In this document: in pieces, positions 37,211-45,819 of the stretch
Position numbering within the stretch: the stretch's first letter is position 1
How the letters are laid out: every line of letters starts with the position of its first letter
Assembly: GCF_900111145.1 (NCBI RefSeq)
Contig: NZ_FOIR01000005.1
Coordinates: 166,001-230,000, forward strand
DNA length: 64,000 bases
Source of the DNA: Roseivirga pacifica
Lineage (GTDB): Bacteria > Bacteroidota > Bacteroidia > Cytophagales > Cyclobacteriaceae
Direction: 5' to 3'
Position numbers and translations under genes: made by a program
The notes under the pieces: model-generated
The model's input: the letters and a program-made list of their open reading frames with translations, nothing else
Told to the model about the DNA's origin: nothing
Database searches by the model: none

Positions 37211-37402
37211 GCGATTCTTCGAACAATACTACACATCAGGCTAAAGTTCACCTACCCAAAGCAAGCTTAATTTTACTACCCAACAGTATTCGGAAGTAAA
37301 TATTTTCTTAGGTCGCAAATTTCTGCATTCTAAGCTGCAAAACAAGGGATTATGCCATATTCTGGAAGCGCACATCTATAACAAGGTAATATTTTTTATA
37401 CA

Positions 37403-37423
37403 GTACTATGCAACACATAGTAC
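37403..37423. promoter_or_regulatory. Candidate PadR operator
   Basis: Perfect 8-base arms GTACTATG and CATAGTAC with a 5-base centre, 9 bases upstream of the -7 box, covering the -33 region of the padR promoter. Placement is right for self-repression. Confidence 0.6.
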
Positions 37424-37432
37424 CTTCTTTCG

Positions 37433-37440
37433 TATGTTTG
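37433..37440 (+). promoter_or_regulatory. -7 box of the padR-pspC operon
   Basis: TATGTTTG, perfect TAnnTTTG, 40 bases before the padR ATG. No TTTG is seen 19 bases upstream; the operator palindrome occupies that place. Confidence 0.55.
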
Positions 37441-37480
37441 CATATAGAACAAGGTCAACTCTCAATAAATAGAAAAGAGT

Positions 37481-37819
37481 ATGAAGTTAGAAAACACTCA
37501 AATTCAGATGCGAAAAGGCATACTTGAGTTCTGCATTTTGCAGATCATCTCAAGAGGCGAGGTTTACGCATCTGACATGCTGGAAGAATTAACTTCGGCA
37601 AAAATAATGGTAGTAGAAGGCACCCTCTACCCACTGCTTACCCGCCTAAGAAAAGCCGGGCTGGTAGACTACAAATGGGTAGAATCTAATTCGGGGCCGC
37701 CACGCAAGTACTACACCATTACCAGTGCCGGTAGTGAGTTTTTAGCCAGCCTAAAAACAACCTGGCAAGAGTTGGTCAACTCAACATCTCAAATCATCTC
37801 AAACAACAATTCTAAGTAG
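37481..37819 (+). CDS. PadR-family transcriptional regulator
   Basis: 112 residues, a small winged-helix repressor. The PadR pattern is clear: MRKGILEFCILQIISRGEVY at the start, EGTLYPLLTRLRKAGLV for the recognition helix and wing, and PPRKYYTITSAG for the beta-hairpin. The C-terminal helix for dimer contact is short (PadR-s1 type). It is 6 bases from the PspC/GIN gene, and a palindrome overlaps the promoter. In this phylum, PadR next to a PspC protein is a common pair thought to answer envelope stress; this is general family knowledge. Confidence 0.92.
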   Translation: MKLENTQIQMRKGILEFCILQIISRGEVYASDMLEELTSAKIMVVEGTLYPLLTRLRKAGLVDYKWVESNSGPPRKYYTITSAGSEFLASLKTTWQELVNSTSQIISNNNSK

Positions 37820-37825
37820 GCCATC

Positions 37826-40300
37826 ATGAAAAAGAATATAAGCATAAACATTAGTGGTATCATCTTCCATATAGAGGAGGACGGTTATGATACGCTTAAA
37901 AAATACCTCGATTCCATTAACAAATATTTCGCGACTTACGAGGACAGCGAGGAGATTGTGGCGGACATTGAAGGGCGTATTGCTGAACTCTTTTTAGAAA
38001 AGCTGCAAGATGATAAGCAGGTAATTTCCTTTGAAGACATCAAAGAGTTGATGGAAACCATGGGTGAAGTTTCGGACTTTGAAGCCATGGAAATGGATGA
38101 AGCTTTTGCTTCGAACATCGGTACAGAAGAAAAAGAAGCGCCCAAAGGTCAAAATCAACAAAAGAGGCAAAGCTACTCTTCGAACAGCGCAAATAGTAAT
38201 AGCAAAAAACTAGAACGCGACACCAAGCGCCAACTTATTGGTGGGGTTTCGGCTGGTTTAGCGCACTATTTCAACACCGACCCAATCTGGATTCGTGGTT
38301 TGTTCATACTAGCAACAGCTACTGGACTGTCTATCATTGCCTACATTATTCTCTGGATAGCCTTGCCGGGCAATGATGATTTACCAGAAGATGAATCGGT
38401 GCGAAAGCTTTATCGCGACCCGGACGATCGGGTGCTGGGTGGTGTAGCCGCTGGGCTCGGAAACTACTTCCGCACAAAACCGCTGGTGTTTCGGATCATA
38501 TTGCTGCTCCTATTCTTCGGGTACGGTACCGGTCTATTATTCTACATTGTCCTTTGGATCATCATGCCAAAGGCCAATTCGCTTACAGACCGCATGCAAA
38601 TGAAGGGGCAAAAAGTGACCCTTTCAAACATTGATTCTAACATTAAAAAGAACAAAGAAGAAGAGCTGAACCCAAAGGGCGAAAACACCTTTACCAAAAT
38701 TTTGCTCTTCCCTTTTCGCTTAATCGGTAGAATATTTTCGGGCATTGGTCGTGCCCTTGCACCACTTATGCTCTTTTTGGTAGGAGTAATTCGTGTATTC
38801 ACCGGAGCAATTGTTTCTATAGTGGGGCTTTCCGTAATGATATCCCTAATTGCTACGGCTGGCGTACTATTGGGCTTTTACAATAGTGATTTTCTATTGA
38901 TAGATTCAGACCTCACTTACTTTCCGCACGAAGTATTCCAGAACACACTACCAGGAATTGGTGTGGTGTTCATTTTGGCCTCGGTATTCATTCCATTCCT
39001 TTATATATTCTTGGCAGGCCTAACCATTATTGCCAAGCGTAGGGTTATGAGTACGGCTTTTGGTTGGAGTTTGCTGGGCTTTTGGTTTATCAGTATTCTT
39101 GGCTCTTTTGCTGTAGTACCAAATGTAGTAAGAGGCTTTAGGGATGAAGGTGTTTTCCGCGAGTCAGAAAGCCTAACTATTAGCGCAGACACGTTGCACA
39201 TAGGCGTAAACAACACCAAGTATGTGGAATATGACGATCGCAGAGACCGCGTAATTTACCGCGATGACCACAACTCTTGGTATTCAGAATTCACCGATTT
39301 GGATTTGAGGCCAAGTGAAGACGGCCAATACAGCATAGAAAAACGTTTCTGGTCTAGGGGTAGAAATGTACGCGATGCAGAACGGAATGCCGAGGATGTA
39401 GATTACAGTTACCAATTAAATGGTAACACCATCAACTTCGATTCGGAAATCACTTTCCCTCGTGGCACTAAGTTCTACTTTCAAGAGGTTGATGTTGACT
39501 TCTACATCCCAATAAACCAGCCTTTCACAATCGATAGAGATGCACGCTGGATAATGAGCAACTTCAACAGACGTCTTTCATGGTATCAGATATCGCGCAA
39601 TGTTTGGATGTTCAACGAAGACAAAGAACTGATTTGCATTAGCTGTGAAAACGAAGAAAAAACGTCCGAAAGAATTGACAACGAAAGTAAGTCGGCCACT
39701 ACAGATGCTTTCAATTCGATTAGGGTTAGAAGGGGCATGCAAGTGACTTTGGTGGAATCTGATGAACACAAGGTAACATTTGAAGGACCTGAGTTTATGC
39801 TAAACGATGTAAAGTGGAACAGTGAAAATGATGAACTCACAGTGGACATAGAGGATAACTATAGCCAGGATTGGTCACGGGTTAAGGTTACCATTGAAGC
39901 TCCGGTGATAGACCACATTACGCTTAGCAATGGTGCAGAATTGAACTACAATGCCGATAATGCCGACCTGCTTATTCTAAATGCATCAGGCAACTCAAGA
40001 GCAAACCTACGTGGCGAAATTGGCCAACTAGAGCTCTACTTGCTTGGCCGAGCTAGAGTAGACATGACAGCAACGGTTGACGAACTTACCATAGAGGCAA
40101 ACGAGAACACCCGGGTTTATGGCTACGATGCCGAGGTTAACTACGCAAAAATAGACTCAGAAGCCGAGGCGCGAATCAGGCTGACGGTTACGGAACACCT
40201 TACGGCCGATGCCTCTGGTTTTTCCTCTATTCGCTACAAAGGCGAGCCAACTTTAGAAATAAAAGACAAAAGCACTAGTGCAAGCATAAGCAAGTACTAG
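37826..40300 (+). CDS. Large PspC-domain membrane protein with C-terminal GIN (DUF2807) domain
   Basis: 824 residues. The N-terminal 85 residues (ISINISGIIFHIEEDGYDTL) form a conserved cytoplasmic part. Two PspC modules follow: RQLIGGVSAGLAHYFNTDPI at about residue 133 and DRVLGGVAAGLGNYFRTKPL at about 200, each with membrane helices. Four further helices lie at about 310-440. After them come about 380 residues outside the membrane; from about 630 there is a right-handed beta-helix-like GIN domain (FNSIRVRRGMQVTL, VTIEAPVIDHITLSNGAELN). Probably an envelope-stress or transport-control protein. Directly co-transcribed with padR; a terminator follows at 40323. Confidence 0.9.
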   Translation: MKKNISINISGIIFHIEEDGYDTLKKYLDSINKYFATYEDSEEIVADIEGRIAELFLEKLQDDKQVISFEDIKELMETMGEVSDFEAMEMDEAFASNIGTEEKEAPKGQNQQKRQSYSSNSANSNSKKLERDTKRQLIGGVSAGLAHYFNTDPIWIRGLFILATATGLSIIAYIILWIALPGNDDLPEDESVRKLYRDPDDRVLGGVAAGLGNYFRTKPLVFRIILLLLFFGYGTGLLFYIVLWIIMPKANSLTDRMQMKGQKVTLSNIDSNIKKNKEEELNPKGENTFTKILLFPFRLIGRIFSGIGRALAPLMLFLVGVIRVFTGAIVSIVGLSVMISLIATAGVLLGFYNSDFLLIDSDLTYFPHEVFQNTLPGIGVVFILASVFIPFLYIFLAGLTIIAKRRVMSTAFGWSLLGFWFISILGSFAVVPNVVRGFRDEGVFRESESLTISADTLHIGVNNTKYVEYDDRRDRVIYRDDHNSWYSEFTDLDLRPSEDGQYSIEKRFWSRGRNVRDAERNAEDVDYSYQLNGNTINFDSEITFPRGTKFYFQEVDVDFYIPINQPFTIDRDARWIMSNFNRRLSWYQISRNVWMFNEDKELICISCENEEKTSERIDNESKSATTDAFNSIRVRRGMQVTLVESDEHKVTFEGPEFMLNDVKWNSENDELTVDIEDNYSQDWSRVKVTIEAPVIDHITLSNGAELNYNADNADLLILNASGNSRANLRGEIGQLELYLLGRARVDMTATVDELTIEANENTRVYGYDAEVNYAKIDSEAEARIRLTVTEHLTADASGFSSIRYKGEPTLEIKDKSTSASISKY

Positions 40301-40322
40301 TAGGTATTAATCAAAATAAAAT

Positions 40323-40356
40323 AATAGGCGCTTGATTCTTATTGAGCGCCTATTTT
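40323..40356 (+). terminator. Intrinsic terminator of the padR-pspC operon
   Basis: AATAGGCGCT and AGCGCCTATT arms, 12-base loop, followed by TT, about 22 bases past the stop. Confidence 0.8.
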
Positions 40357-40429
40357 ATTGATAAGCAATCATTTAAGCTTATTTTTACATTAAAGGCACT
40401 CCTATTGGAAAAATATTCTCAATAGGGAT

Positions 40430-40457
40430 GCAACTGTTTTCATCATTCACTCATCTA
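40430..40457 (+). promoter_or_regulatory. Candidate ECF-type promoter of the sigma factor operon
   Basis: GCAAC followed by TGTTTT at 40430-40440, and CATCTA at 40452-40457, with 17 bases between GCAAC and CATCTA. An AAC-containing -35 and a GTC/ATC-containing -10 at 16-17 bases is the general ECF form. No TAnnTTTG is nearby. Transcription would start about 14 bases before the ATG. Confidence 0.4.
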
Positions 40458-40477
40458 CCGTGTGAGTCAACCAAAAC

Positions 40478-41059
40478 ATGCTCAAAATTAAACGGTCAAC
40501 AGCGGAAGAGAAGCTCATAGAAGCTTGTCGAAAAGGAGAAAGCAAAGCACAACGTCATATTTACGAAAAATATGCACCGTTAATGTTTGCTGTATGCCGC
40601 AGGTATGTGCAAGAAGTGCACGAGGCCGAAGATGTATTGGTTACCGGATTTACCAAAGTATTTCAAAAGATCGATCAGTTTAAAGCTGAAGGAAGTTTTG
40701 AAGGCTGGATAAGGCGCATAATGGTTAACCAAGCGCTTACCCATATTCGGAAAAACAAGAGCATGTATTTGGAAGTGGAGATTGAAAAGGCAGAACGCGA
40801 ACCCGATTACAACCAGCTACAAAACAAGTTGGAAGTAGAAGATCTACAAAAACTAATCGATCGCCTGCCAACAGGTTACAAAACCGTTTTCAACCTCTAT
40901 GCCATTGAAGGCTATTCGCACAGAGAGATTGCCGAACAGTTAGACATTAGTGAGAATACTTCTAAGTCGCAGCTGAGCAGAGCAAGAGTTCATTTACAAA
41001 AACTCTTGGTTGAGGCAGAGAATTTTATGAATGATAAAGCATTGAGAAATGAAGGATAA
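40478..41059 (+). CDS. ECF-type RNA polymerase sigma factor
   Basis: 193 residues with the two domains of group 4 sigma factors. Sigma2 (about residues 10-95) has YEKYAPLMFAVCRRYV and EGWIRRIMVNQALTHIRK. Sigma4 (about 120-180) ends in the helix-turn-helix YSHREIAEQLDISENTSKSQ and LSRARVHLQKLL. It directs RNA polymerase to a small regulon, probably including its own operon. The next gene overlaps by 11 bases and encodes a likely membrane anti-sigma factor, which fits the usual sigma/anti-sigma layout. Confidence 0.93.
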   Translation: MLKIKRSTAEEKLIEACRKGESKAQRHIYEKYAPLMFAVCRRYVQEVHEAEDVLVTGFTKVFQKIDQFKAEGSFEGWIRRIMVNQALTHIRKNKSMYLEVEIEKAEREPDYNQLQNKLEVEDLQKLIDRLPTGYKTVFNLYAIEGYSHREIAEQLDISENTSKSQLSRARVHLQKLLVEAENFMNDKALRNEG

Positions 41060-41807
41060 TAAACTTGATGAGCTTTTTAAGCAAGGTCTGCAAGACCACA
41101 AGCTCACCCCACCTTCGGCCGCTTGGGACCGCATTGAAGCCAATGTTGCTCCGAAAAAATCTAAAAGAGGCTTTTACATACTGAGTATCGCAGCATCCAT
41201 ATGCCTTGTATGCGTAGCATCTTGGCTATTTGTACAAAACTCACAAAACAGTGACAGCGAGCTTACCGCTAAAACGGAGGCAACCACTCCAAAAGTGGAA
41301 GCCGATACCAAAGCAGCAAATGCGACTGATGCAGCGGAAGAGAAAGAAGAACAAAACGCTATTCAGCCAATTGCACCAGCAACCCAACAGGTTTTGGTCG
41401 CGCAGCAACAAACAAAGCAAACAAAGGCTGCTCCATTCAAACAAGATCCTTCTTTGATTCAACCGTCATTTGAAGGATCCCAACGTGTGCTCATCGCTTC
41501 GCTTGAGCCTGCTCAACTACAAGCCCGCAACGCCAAACCAGCACTTAAGTTCAGTATTTTAATGAATAGCAGGGTGAGCGAGTTTGTAACCGCATCATTC
41601 AAATACACAAACGATGAGTCGCTTATGAACAAAAAGAAGTTCTCGCTTATGAACGGAATTGTTTCTGTAGCCAAAGGAGTAAACGAAGGTACCAAGGCAA
41701 TTTCTGAAATGAGAAAATCTAAAATAGAATTCGTGAATAGTGAACTCAAGTATGGAGCTGATGAACAGCAAGCCCCTGACGAACTGGAACAAAGACAAGA
41801 AAAATAA
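41049..41807 (+). CDS. Membrane-anchored protein, probable anti-sigma factor
   Basis: 252 residues. A short cytoplasmic N-terminal part (LDELFKQGLQDHKLTPPSAA, then WDRIEANV) precedes a single membrane helix at about residues 39-60 (ILSIAASICLVCVASWLFVQ). About 190 residues lie outside, starting with a low-complexity stretch rich in A, T, K and E. No zinc-binding anti-sigma motif (HxxxCxxC) is seen. The role as anti-sigma is inferred from position, overlap with the sigma gene, and the (P/S)xxAWxxI(E/D) pattern found in many Bacteroidota proteins placed after sigma genes. Confidence 0.7.
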   Translation: MKDNKLDELFKQGLQDHKLTPPSAAWDRIEANVAPKKSKRGFYILSIAASICLVCVASWLFVQNSQNSDSELTAKTEATTPKVEADTKAANATDAAEEKEEQNAIQPIAPATQQVLVAQQQTKQTKAAPFKQDPSLIQPSFEGSQRVLIASLEPAQLQARNAKPALKFSILMNSRVSEFVTASFKYTNDESLMNKKKFSLMNGIVSVAKGVNEGTKAISEMRKSKIEFVNSELKYGADEQQAPDELEQRQEK

Positions 41808-41828
41808 AACAACTCAAATTATCTGAAA

Positions 41829-42677
41829 ATGAATACTTCAACTAAACTAACAGTAGTGCTACTATTGGTCGTGGTTAGCATTACTTCCCTGAAAGCTCAA
41901 GATGGGCTTTTACAGCAGAAAAATTGGTTAGCAGCCAACTCCTCATCCGATTTGCTCAAAGCAAGCTATGCCAGCAACACTAGCTGGGAAGAAAAGCAAG
42001 CAATGGTATCGGAAGAGTGGCAACCAACCCCAGCCCCTGCTCCGCATATCGATAAGTACTATCCGCGCAGAGGCACAGACAACTTCATTAATGTTTACGT
42101 AGGGCTAAATAACTATTTAGAGGACGACAAAATCCCGAGCAGCAACTCACTTTACAGCTTGGATCCAATCAACTCTTGGTACTTAGGCCTTAACCTAGAC
42201 AATGTAACACATGTACTGGGGCCGCTTTACCTAGACTGGGGCTTTGGCTTTAGCTGGCAAGAGTATGGTTATCAAAACACCAGAACCCGAATTGACAAAG
42301 GTGACAACAGCATCACTTTTTATGAGGAAATGGACATAAGCGGAAGAAAAAGTAAAATGACCGTAAGCTACTTAAACGTACACATGGTGCCTACTTTCTC
42401 GTTTGGCCGTTACCGTTCGTTCCGCGTTGGCTTCGGTATGTTTGCCGGCTACAGGATTTATAGCCAAGTAAAATACAAGTATGATGACGTTGACGGCAAC
42501 AAGCAAAAAGACAAGTACAAGGACAACTACTACATTAACCAGTTTCGCTACGGTTTCCGTGGCACCATCGGCTGGGACTTCTTCGACTTGTTCTTTAATT
42601 ACGAAATCACAGAGCTGTTCGAAGATGATGTAACAGCACCAAGACTTAACCCTATCAGTTTCGGGGTAATATTCTAA
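41829..42677 (+). CDS. Outer-membrane beta-barrel protein, first of a tandem pair
   Basis: 282 residues. Signal peptide ends near LKAQ (residue 24). From about residue 90 the protein alternates polar and aromatic strands (LYLDWGFGFSWQEYGY, FRYGFRGTIGWDFFDLFF) and ends in NPISFGVIF, with a C-terminal phenylalanine typical of inserted barrels. The next gene encodes a clear relative: both have GLNNYLED, then PINS-Y-GL, GPLYL-WG and LNPI-GV-F in the same order. Function unknown; likely a stress-induced surface protein under the ECF sigma factor two genes upstream. Confidence 0.75.
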   Translation: MNTSTKLTVVLLLVVVSITSLKAQDGLLQQKNWLAANSSSDLLKASYASNTSWEEKQAMVSEEWQPTPAPAPHIDKYYPRRGTDNFINVYVGLNNYLEDDKIPSSNSLYSLDPINSWYLGLNLDNVTHVLGPLYLDWGFGFSWQEYGYQNTRTRIDKGDNSITFYEEMDISGRKSKMTVSYLNVHMVPTFSFGRYRSFRVGFGMFAGYRIYSQVKYKYDDVDGNKQKDKYKDNYYINQFRYGFRGTIGWDFFDLFFNYEITELFEDDVTAPRLNPISFGVIF

Positions 42678-42696
42678 ACAGCAAACTCAAACAATC

Positions 42697-43647
42697 ATGA
42701 AACAACTCAGATACATTTTGTGCTTAGTCCTGTTGGTCGCAGGACTTCAAAGCGCAAACGCCCAATGGAGATGGGGCAGAAACTTTGATTACGACAGATT
42801 AGACACCGTAATCAGTATTCCGAAATACAACGGCAACGAACTATTTATTGACGATGACGACTTCTACTTGCGTGTAGGCTTTTTAGGCCTGGAACTAGAA
42901 ATAGAAGACGACTGGGACAGAGACTGGCGATACGACAGACGCAGAAGCAGGTTCAGAAATATTGAATACTATCAGCGTCACGATCATGGGACCCTTCGCG
43001 GTTTAGACTTTGAAATAGGCCTAAACAACTACCTAGAAGATGGAGACTTCCCCTCGTCAAGCGATTTGTATCGTGTAAAGCCAATCAATTCCGTATATGT
43101 GGGCTTAATGTATAACCACACTACCTATGTTTCGGGGCCTTTGTACCTCAACTGGGGTGGTGGCTTAAACTGGTACAACTACAAGTTCGAAAATGCTGCG
43201 ACACGCATCGATTCAAACGGCAACCAACTTTCATTTATTGAAGACACCGATATTTCGAGCGCCATAAAAAGTAAGCTGAAAGTAACTTACCTTACCTTCA
43301 AGGCCGTGCCTATGTTCGACTTTGGTAGAGGCAAAAGGCTGGTACGCGAGTACGAAGAAGGCGATGTACGTGTAGCCATTAGCGCACAGCGAGGCTTTAG
43401 AATTGGGGTTGGCCCTTACGTGGGGCTTAGACTAGGCAACAAGGCCAAGTACGTTTACAAAAATGATAGTGGCAGACAGAAAGACAAAGAAAAGGACAGC
43501 TCTTATGTAAACGATTTCCGCTACGGGTTACGCATGCAAATGGGCATTAACCGCTTCGACATGTTTGTAAGCTACGACTTCAACACATTGTTTGAAGATG
43601 GCCAAGGACCAGCCCTAAATCCAATTACAATTGGGGTAACTTTCTAA
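42697..43647 (+). CDS. Outer-membrane beta-barrel protein, second of a tandem pair
   Basis: 316 residues, signal peptide ending near SANAQ. A charged stretch rich in D, R and Y at about residues 64-95 (DDWDRDWRYDRRRSRFRN) is not found in its tandem partner. The rest aligns with it: GLNNYLEDGDFPSSSDLY, KPINSVYVGL, GPLYLNWGGGLNW and, at the end, LNPITIGVTF. The duplicate arrangement with 19 bases between the genes suggests copying in place. Function unknown. The operon ends in the terminator at 43672-43704. Confidence 0.75.
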   Translation: MKQLRYILCLVLLVAGLQSANAQWRWGRNFDYDRLDTVISIPKYNGNELFIDDDDFYLRVGFLGLELEIEDDWDRDWRYDRRRSRFRNIEYYQRHDHGTLRGLDFEIGLNNYLEDGDFPSSSDLYRVKPINSVYVGLMYNHTTYVSGPLYLNWGGGLNWYNYKFENAATRIDSNGNQLSFIEDTDISSAIKSKLKVTYLTFKAVPMFDFGRGKRLVREYEEGDVRVAISAQRGFRIGVGPYVGLRLGNKAKYVYKNDSGRQKDKEKDSSYVNDFRYGLRMQMGINRFDMFVSYDFNTLFEDGQGPALNPITIGVTF

Positions 43648-43671
43648 GCTTAACTTATAAAAAACTTAAGG

Positions 43672-43704
43672 CACCCTTTCACCAAAAGTGAAGGGGTGTT
43701 TTAT
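43672..43704. terminator. Terminator after the sigma factor operon
   Basis: CACCCTTTCAC and GTGAAGGGGTG arms (one wobble pair) with a 5-base loop and a T-rich tail on the plus strand; it lies just before the stop of the converging gene. Confidence 0.8.
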
Positions 43705-43711
43705 TTGATAC

Positions 43712-44206
43712 TTACTCCTCCATCCATTTACGTTCCTCTCCCTTTAAGCGGAAGAACTTCGCAAAATAATGGCCCGTTGGTCTATTGGCAGTTATAAGAA
43801 TTAAAAACACTGTAAAAATAAGGGCATAAAGCATATCTCCCTTTTCGTAGAGCCCATACACACAAATACCTGCGCCAATCGCCCAAAGTATATTTCTATA
43901 GATCAGCGGTTTCTGAATCATCTTAAGCTTCACATCTAGCGCCTCAAACTGATCGAGGTATTTGATCATGTCGCTTCGCCAAGTAAGCACGGTTCGCATG
44001 AGTATGTAACCCACGCCTATCAGCATTACACCATGAAACATAATATCGGGTTCTTCAAAAAACACCGAACGTAAAGCATTGCCACTCTCCTTTTCCAAAA
44101 ACACCCAGCCAAAACCAGCCAAGGGTAGCATTAAGAACAGATAAATAACAGACTCAAGTTTTTTGAAATAAGCCTTTTTATTAAAATCAGGATTCTCCAA
44201 CTTCAT
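43712..44206 (-). CDS. Small membrane protein of unknown function
   Basis: About 164 residues from the ATG at 44206 (a GTG at 44215 would add three). Four membrane helices are visible: about 20-38 (SVIYLFLMLPLAGFGWVFL), 55-75 (MFHGVMLIGVGYILM), 105-122 (ILWAIGAGICVYGLY) and 128-145 (LYALIFTVFLILIT). The C-terminal tail is charged. Not recognised. It diverges from the TetR gene across a palindrome, so it may be the gene TetR controls. Confidence 0.65.
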   Translation of the reverse strand: MKLENPDFNKKAYFKKLESVIYLFLMLPLAGFGWVFLEKESGNALRSVFFEEPDIMFHGVMLIGVGYILMRTVLTWRSDMIKYLDQFEALDVKLKMIQKPLIYRNILWAIGAGICVYGLYEKGDMLYALIFTVFLILITANRPTGHYFAKFFRLKGEERKWMEE

Positions 44207-44234
44207 AGCACACACTTTACTTTTTATACATCCT

Positions 44235-44266
44235 GTTGCTAACGAGCGTTAGCATGTTTATTTTTG
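44235..44266 (+). promoter_or_regulatory. Promoter of the tetR-like gene
   Basis: GTTG at 44235-44238, a 20-base spacer and TATTTTTG at 44259-44266, a full -7 match. The TetR palindrome fills the spacer. The transcript would begin close to the ATG at 44272. Confidence 0.5.
44238..44253. promoter_or_regulatory. Candidate TetR operator
   Basis: GCTAACG-AG-CGTTAGC, perfect 7-base arms with a 2-base centre, lying exactly between the -33 and -7 boxes. The CTAACG-N2-CGTTAG form is typical of TetR/AcrR sites. Confidence 0.65.
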
Positions 44267-44271
44267 TCAGA

Positions 44272-44853
44272 ATGCATTCAACCGTAAAGAAAAGCCGAAA
44301 AGTTCAAATAGAAGAAAAAGCAACCACTCTTTTTCGTGAAAAGGGCTATGCTGCCACCTCCATGCGCGATTTAGCCCAGGTTTTGGGTATAGAGGCTGCC
44401 AGTTTGTACTCGCACATTAAGTCGAAGGAAGAGTTACTTCAAAAAATCTGCTTCCGTATGGCCGACAGGTTTTTCGATGCGTGGAAAGAAGTAGAAACGG
44501 AACAAAACAGCTATGCGGCAAAGATGCAAAAAGCGGCCATTGCCTACGTTCAGGTTATCACTCAAAACACAGATGCATCGGCAGTGTTTTTCAATGAATG
44601 GCGCCACCTTAGCGAGCCACACTTGAGCAAGTTTTTAAGCATGCGCAACGACTACGAAGGCCGCTTTATCGAGATTATTGAAAAGGGAATAGCAGCCGGA
44701 GAATTCCAGCAAGTAGATTCAAAATTTATGATGCTGGCCATCTTATCTTCGCTTAACTGGACACACAATTGGTACAAACCAAATGGTAAACTGAGTCCTG
44801 AAGATGTTGCCAACAAACTTTCTAACCTGATTTTGAACGGATTAAAGAAGTAA
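44272..44853 (+). CDS. TetR/AcrR-family transcriptional regulator
   Basis: 193 residues from the ATG at 44272. N-terminal helix-turn-helix KATTLFREKGYAATSMRDLA then GIEAASLYSHIKSKEELLQK (about residues 14-55). The C-terminal ligand domain has an HNWYK end (residues 165-175) as in many TetR_C proteins. Longer starts exist (TTG 44236, ATG 44254), but they would place the operator or the -7 box inside the coding region, so 44272 is best; the message would be nearly leaderless. Targets may include itself and the divergent membrane protein gene. It ends 2 bases before the converging egtD gene. Confidence 0.88.
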   Translation: MHSTVKKSRKVQIEEKATTLFREKGYAATSMRDLAQVLGIEAASLYSHIKSKEELLQKICFRMADRFFDAWKEVETEQNSYAAKMQKAAIAYVQVITQNTDASAVFFNEWRHLSEPHLSKFLSMRNDYEGRFIEIIEKGIAAGEFQQVDSKFMMLAILSSLNWTHNWYKPNGKLSPEDVANKLSNLILNGLKK

Positions 44854-44855
44854 GC

Positions 44856-45818
44856 CTACAACTTCTCCCATAAGGAATCTACAAAGTATTCATTAGAGTC
44901 GGTAAAATTCTGCACAATACGGAAACCGGCATGCTTTGCCAGCTGCTCAATCATCTGGTGAGAGAATTTTTGACTCACTTCAGTATGAATAGCTTCCCAA
45001 GCTTTAAACTCAAAAGTTTCGTCTAGCGCGGCAATATGAACATTTTGAGTACACTTACTCACCAAGTGGCTTTTGGTTTCCCCAGTTATAGGGTCATATG
45101 TAGGGAAGTGCTGAAAATTATTTCTATCGAAATTTGCGCCTAGCTCTTCGTTAATCCTATCCAGTAGGTTAAGGTTAAACTCGCGAGTTACGCCCATGGC
45201 ATCGTTATAAGCGGCAAGCACCTTCTCGGGGTTTTTCATCATGTCGAAGCCAATCAATAAGAGATCACCTTTGGACATATCTTCACCGAGTTTCCTGAGA
45301 AAAGTTTCGCCAGATTTACCCATGAAGTTGCCGATGTTTGAACCAAGGAACAGCACAACCTCCTTCATGGAGTTGTTGCGCTTTAGCCCAGCCAGTGCTT
45401 TAAAGTAATCGCCTTTAATCGGCTCTACCGAAAGGGCAGGGATTTCCTGGGCTAAAGCATTGGTAAGCCCATCCAGTACACTGCCAGAAATATCGATGGG
45501 TGAATAGGTAAACTTAGTTCCTTTTGAGACAAAGTGATTTAGTAAAACCTTAGTCTTAGTGCCATCTCCAGCGCCTAATTCCACCAATCTAAACTCACCA
45601 TCAACCCCCAGAAAGGCCTTCAGAATTTCCGCCTTATTCTCTTCAAAAACTTCAAACTCTGCATTGGTTAAGTAGTACTCTTCCAGATGCATAATTTGCT
45701 GAAAAAGGTAGTCGCCTTTTTCATTATAGAAATATTTTGACGGAAGTCTTTTAGGAAACTGGAGTAATCCCTCCTTAACATCGCTAGCAAATTCGCTCAG
45801 CACTTCTGTAGTGTTCAT
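44856..45818 (-). CDS. egtD: L-histidine N-alpha-methyltransferase EgtD (ergothioneine synthesis)
   Basis: 320 residues, usual size. It adds three methyl groups to histidine using SAM to give hercynine. The N-terminal YNEKGDYLFQQIMHLEEYYL with the substrate-binding region is typical, then the SAM motif VELGAGDGTKTKVLL at about residues 79-93, and LGSNIGNF. A late segment with FSHQM and FTDSNEYFVDSLW closes the fold. It follows egtB by 1 base on the same strand; the two are surely one operon. No EgtA, EgtC or EgtE-like gene is next to it. Confidence 0.94.
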   Translation of the reverse strand: MNTTEVLSEFASDVKEGLLQFPKRLPSKYFYNEKGDYLFQQIMHLEEYYLTNAEFEVFEENKAEILKAFLGVDGEFRLVELGAGDGTKTKVLLNHFVSKGTKFTYSPIDISGSVLDGLTNALAQEIPALSVEPIKGDYFKALAGLKRNNSMKEVVLFLGSNIGNFMGKSGETFLRKLGEDMSKGDLLLIGFDMMKNPEKVLAAYNDAMGVTREFNLNLLDRINEELGANFDRNNFQHFPTYDPITGETKSHLVSKCTQNVHIAALDETFEFKAWEAIHTEVSQKFSHQMIEQLAKHAGFRIVQNFTDSNEYFVDSLWEKL

Positions 45819-45819
45819 A

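Noticed and set aside
40449..40467. ACTCA-N9-TGAGT dyad overlapping the ECF promoter
   Set aside because: Only 5-base arms; likely chance and not listed as an operator.
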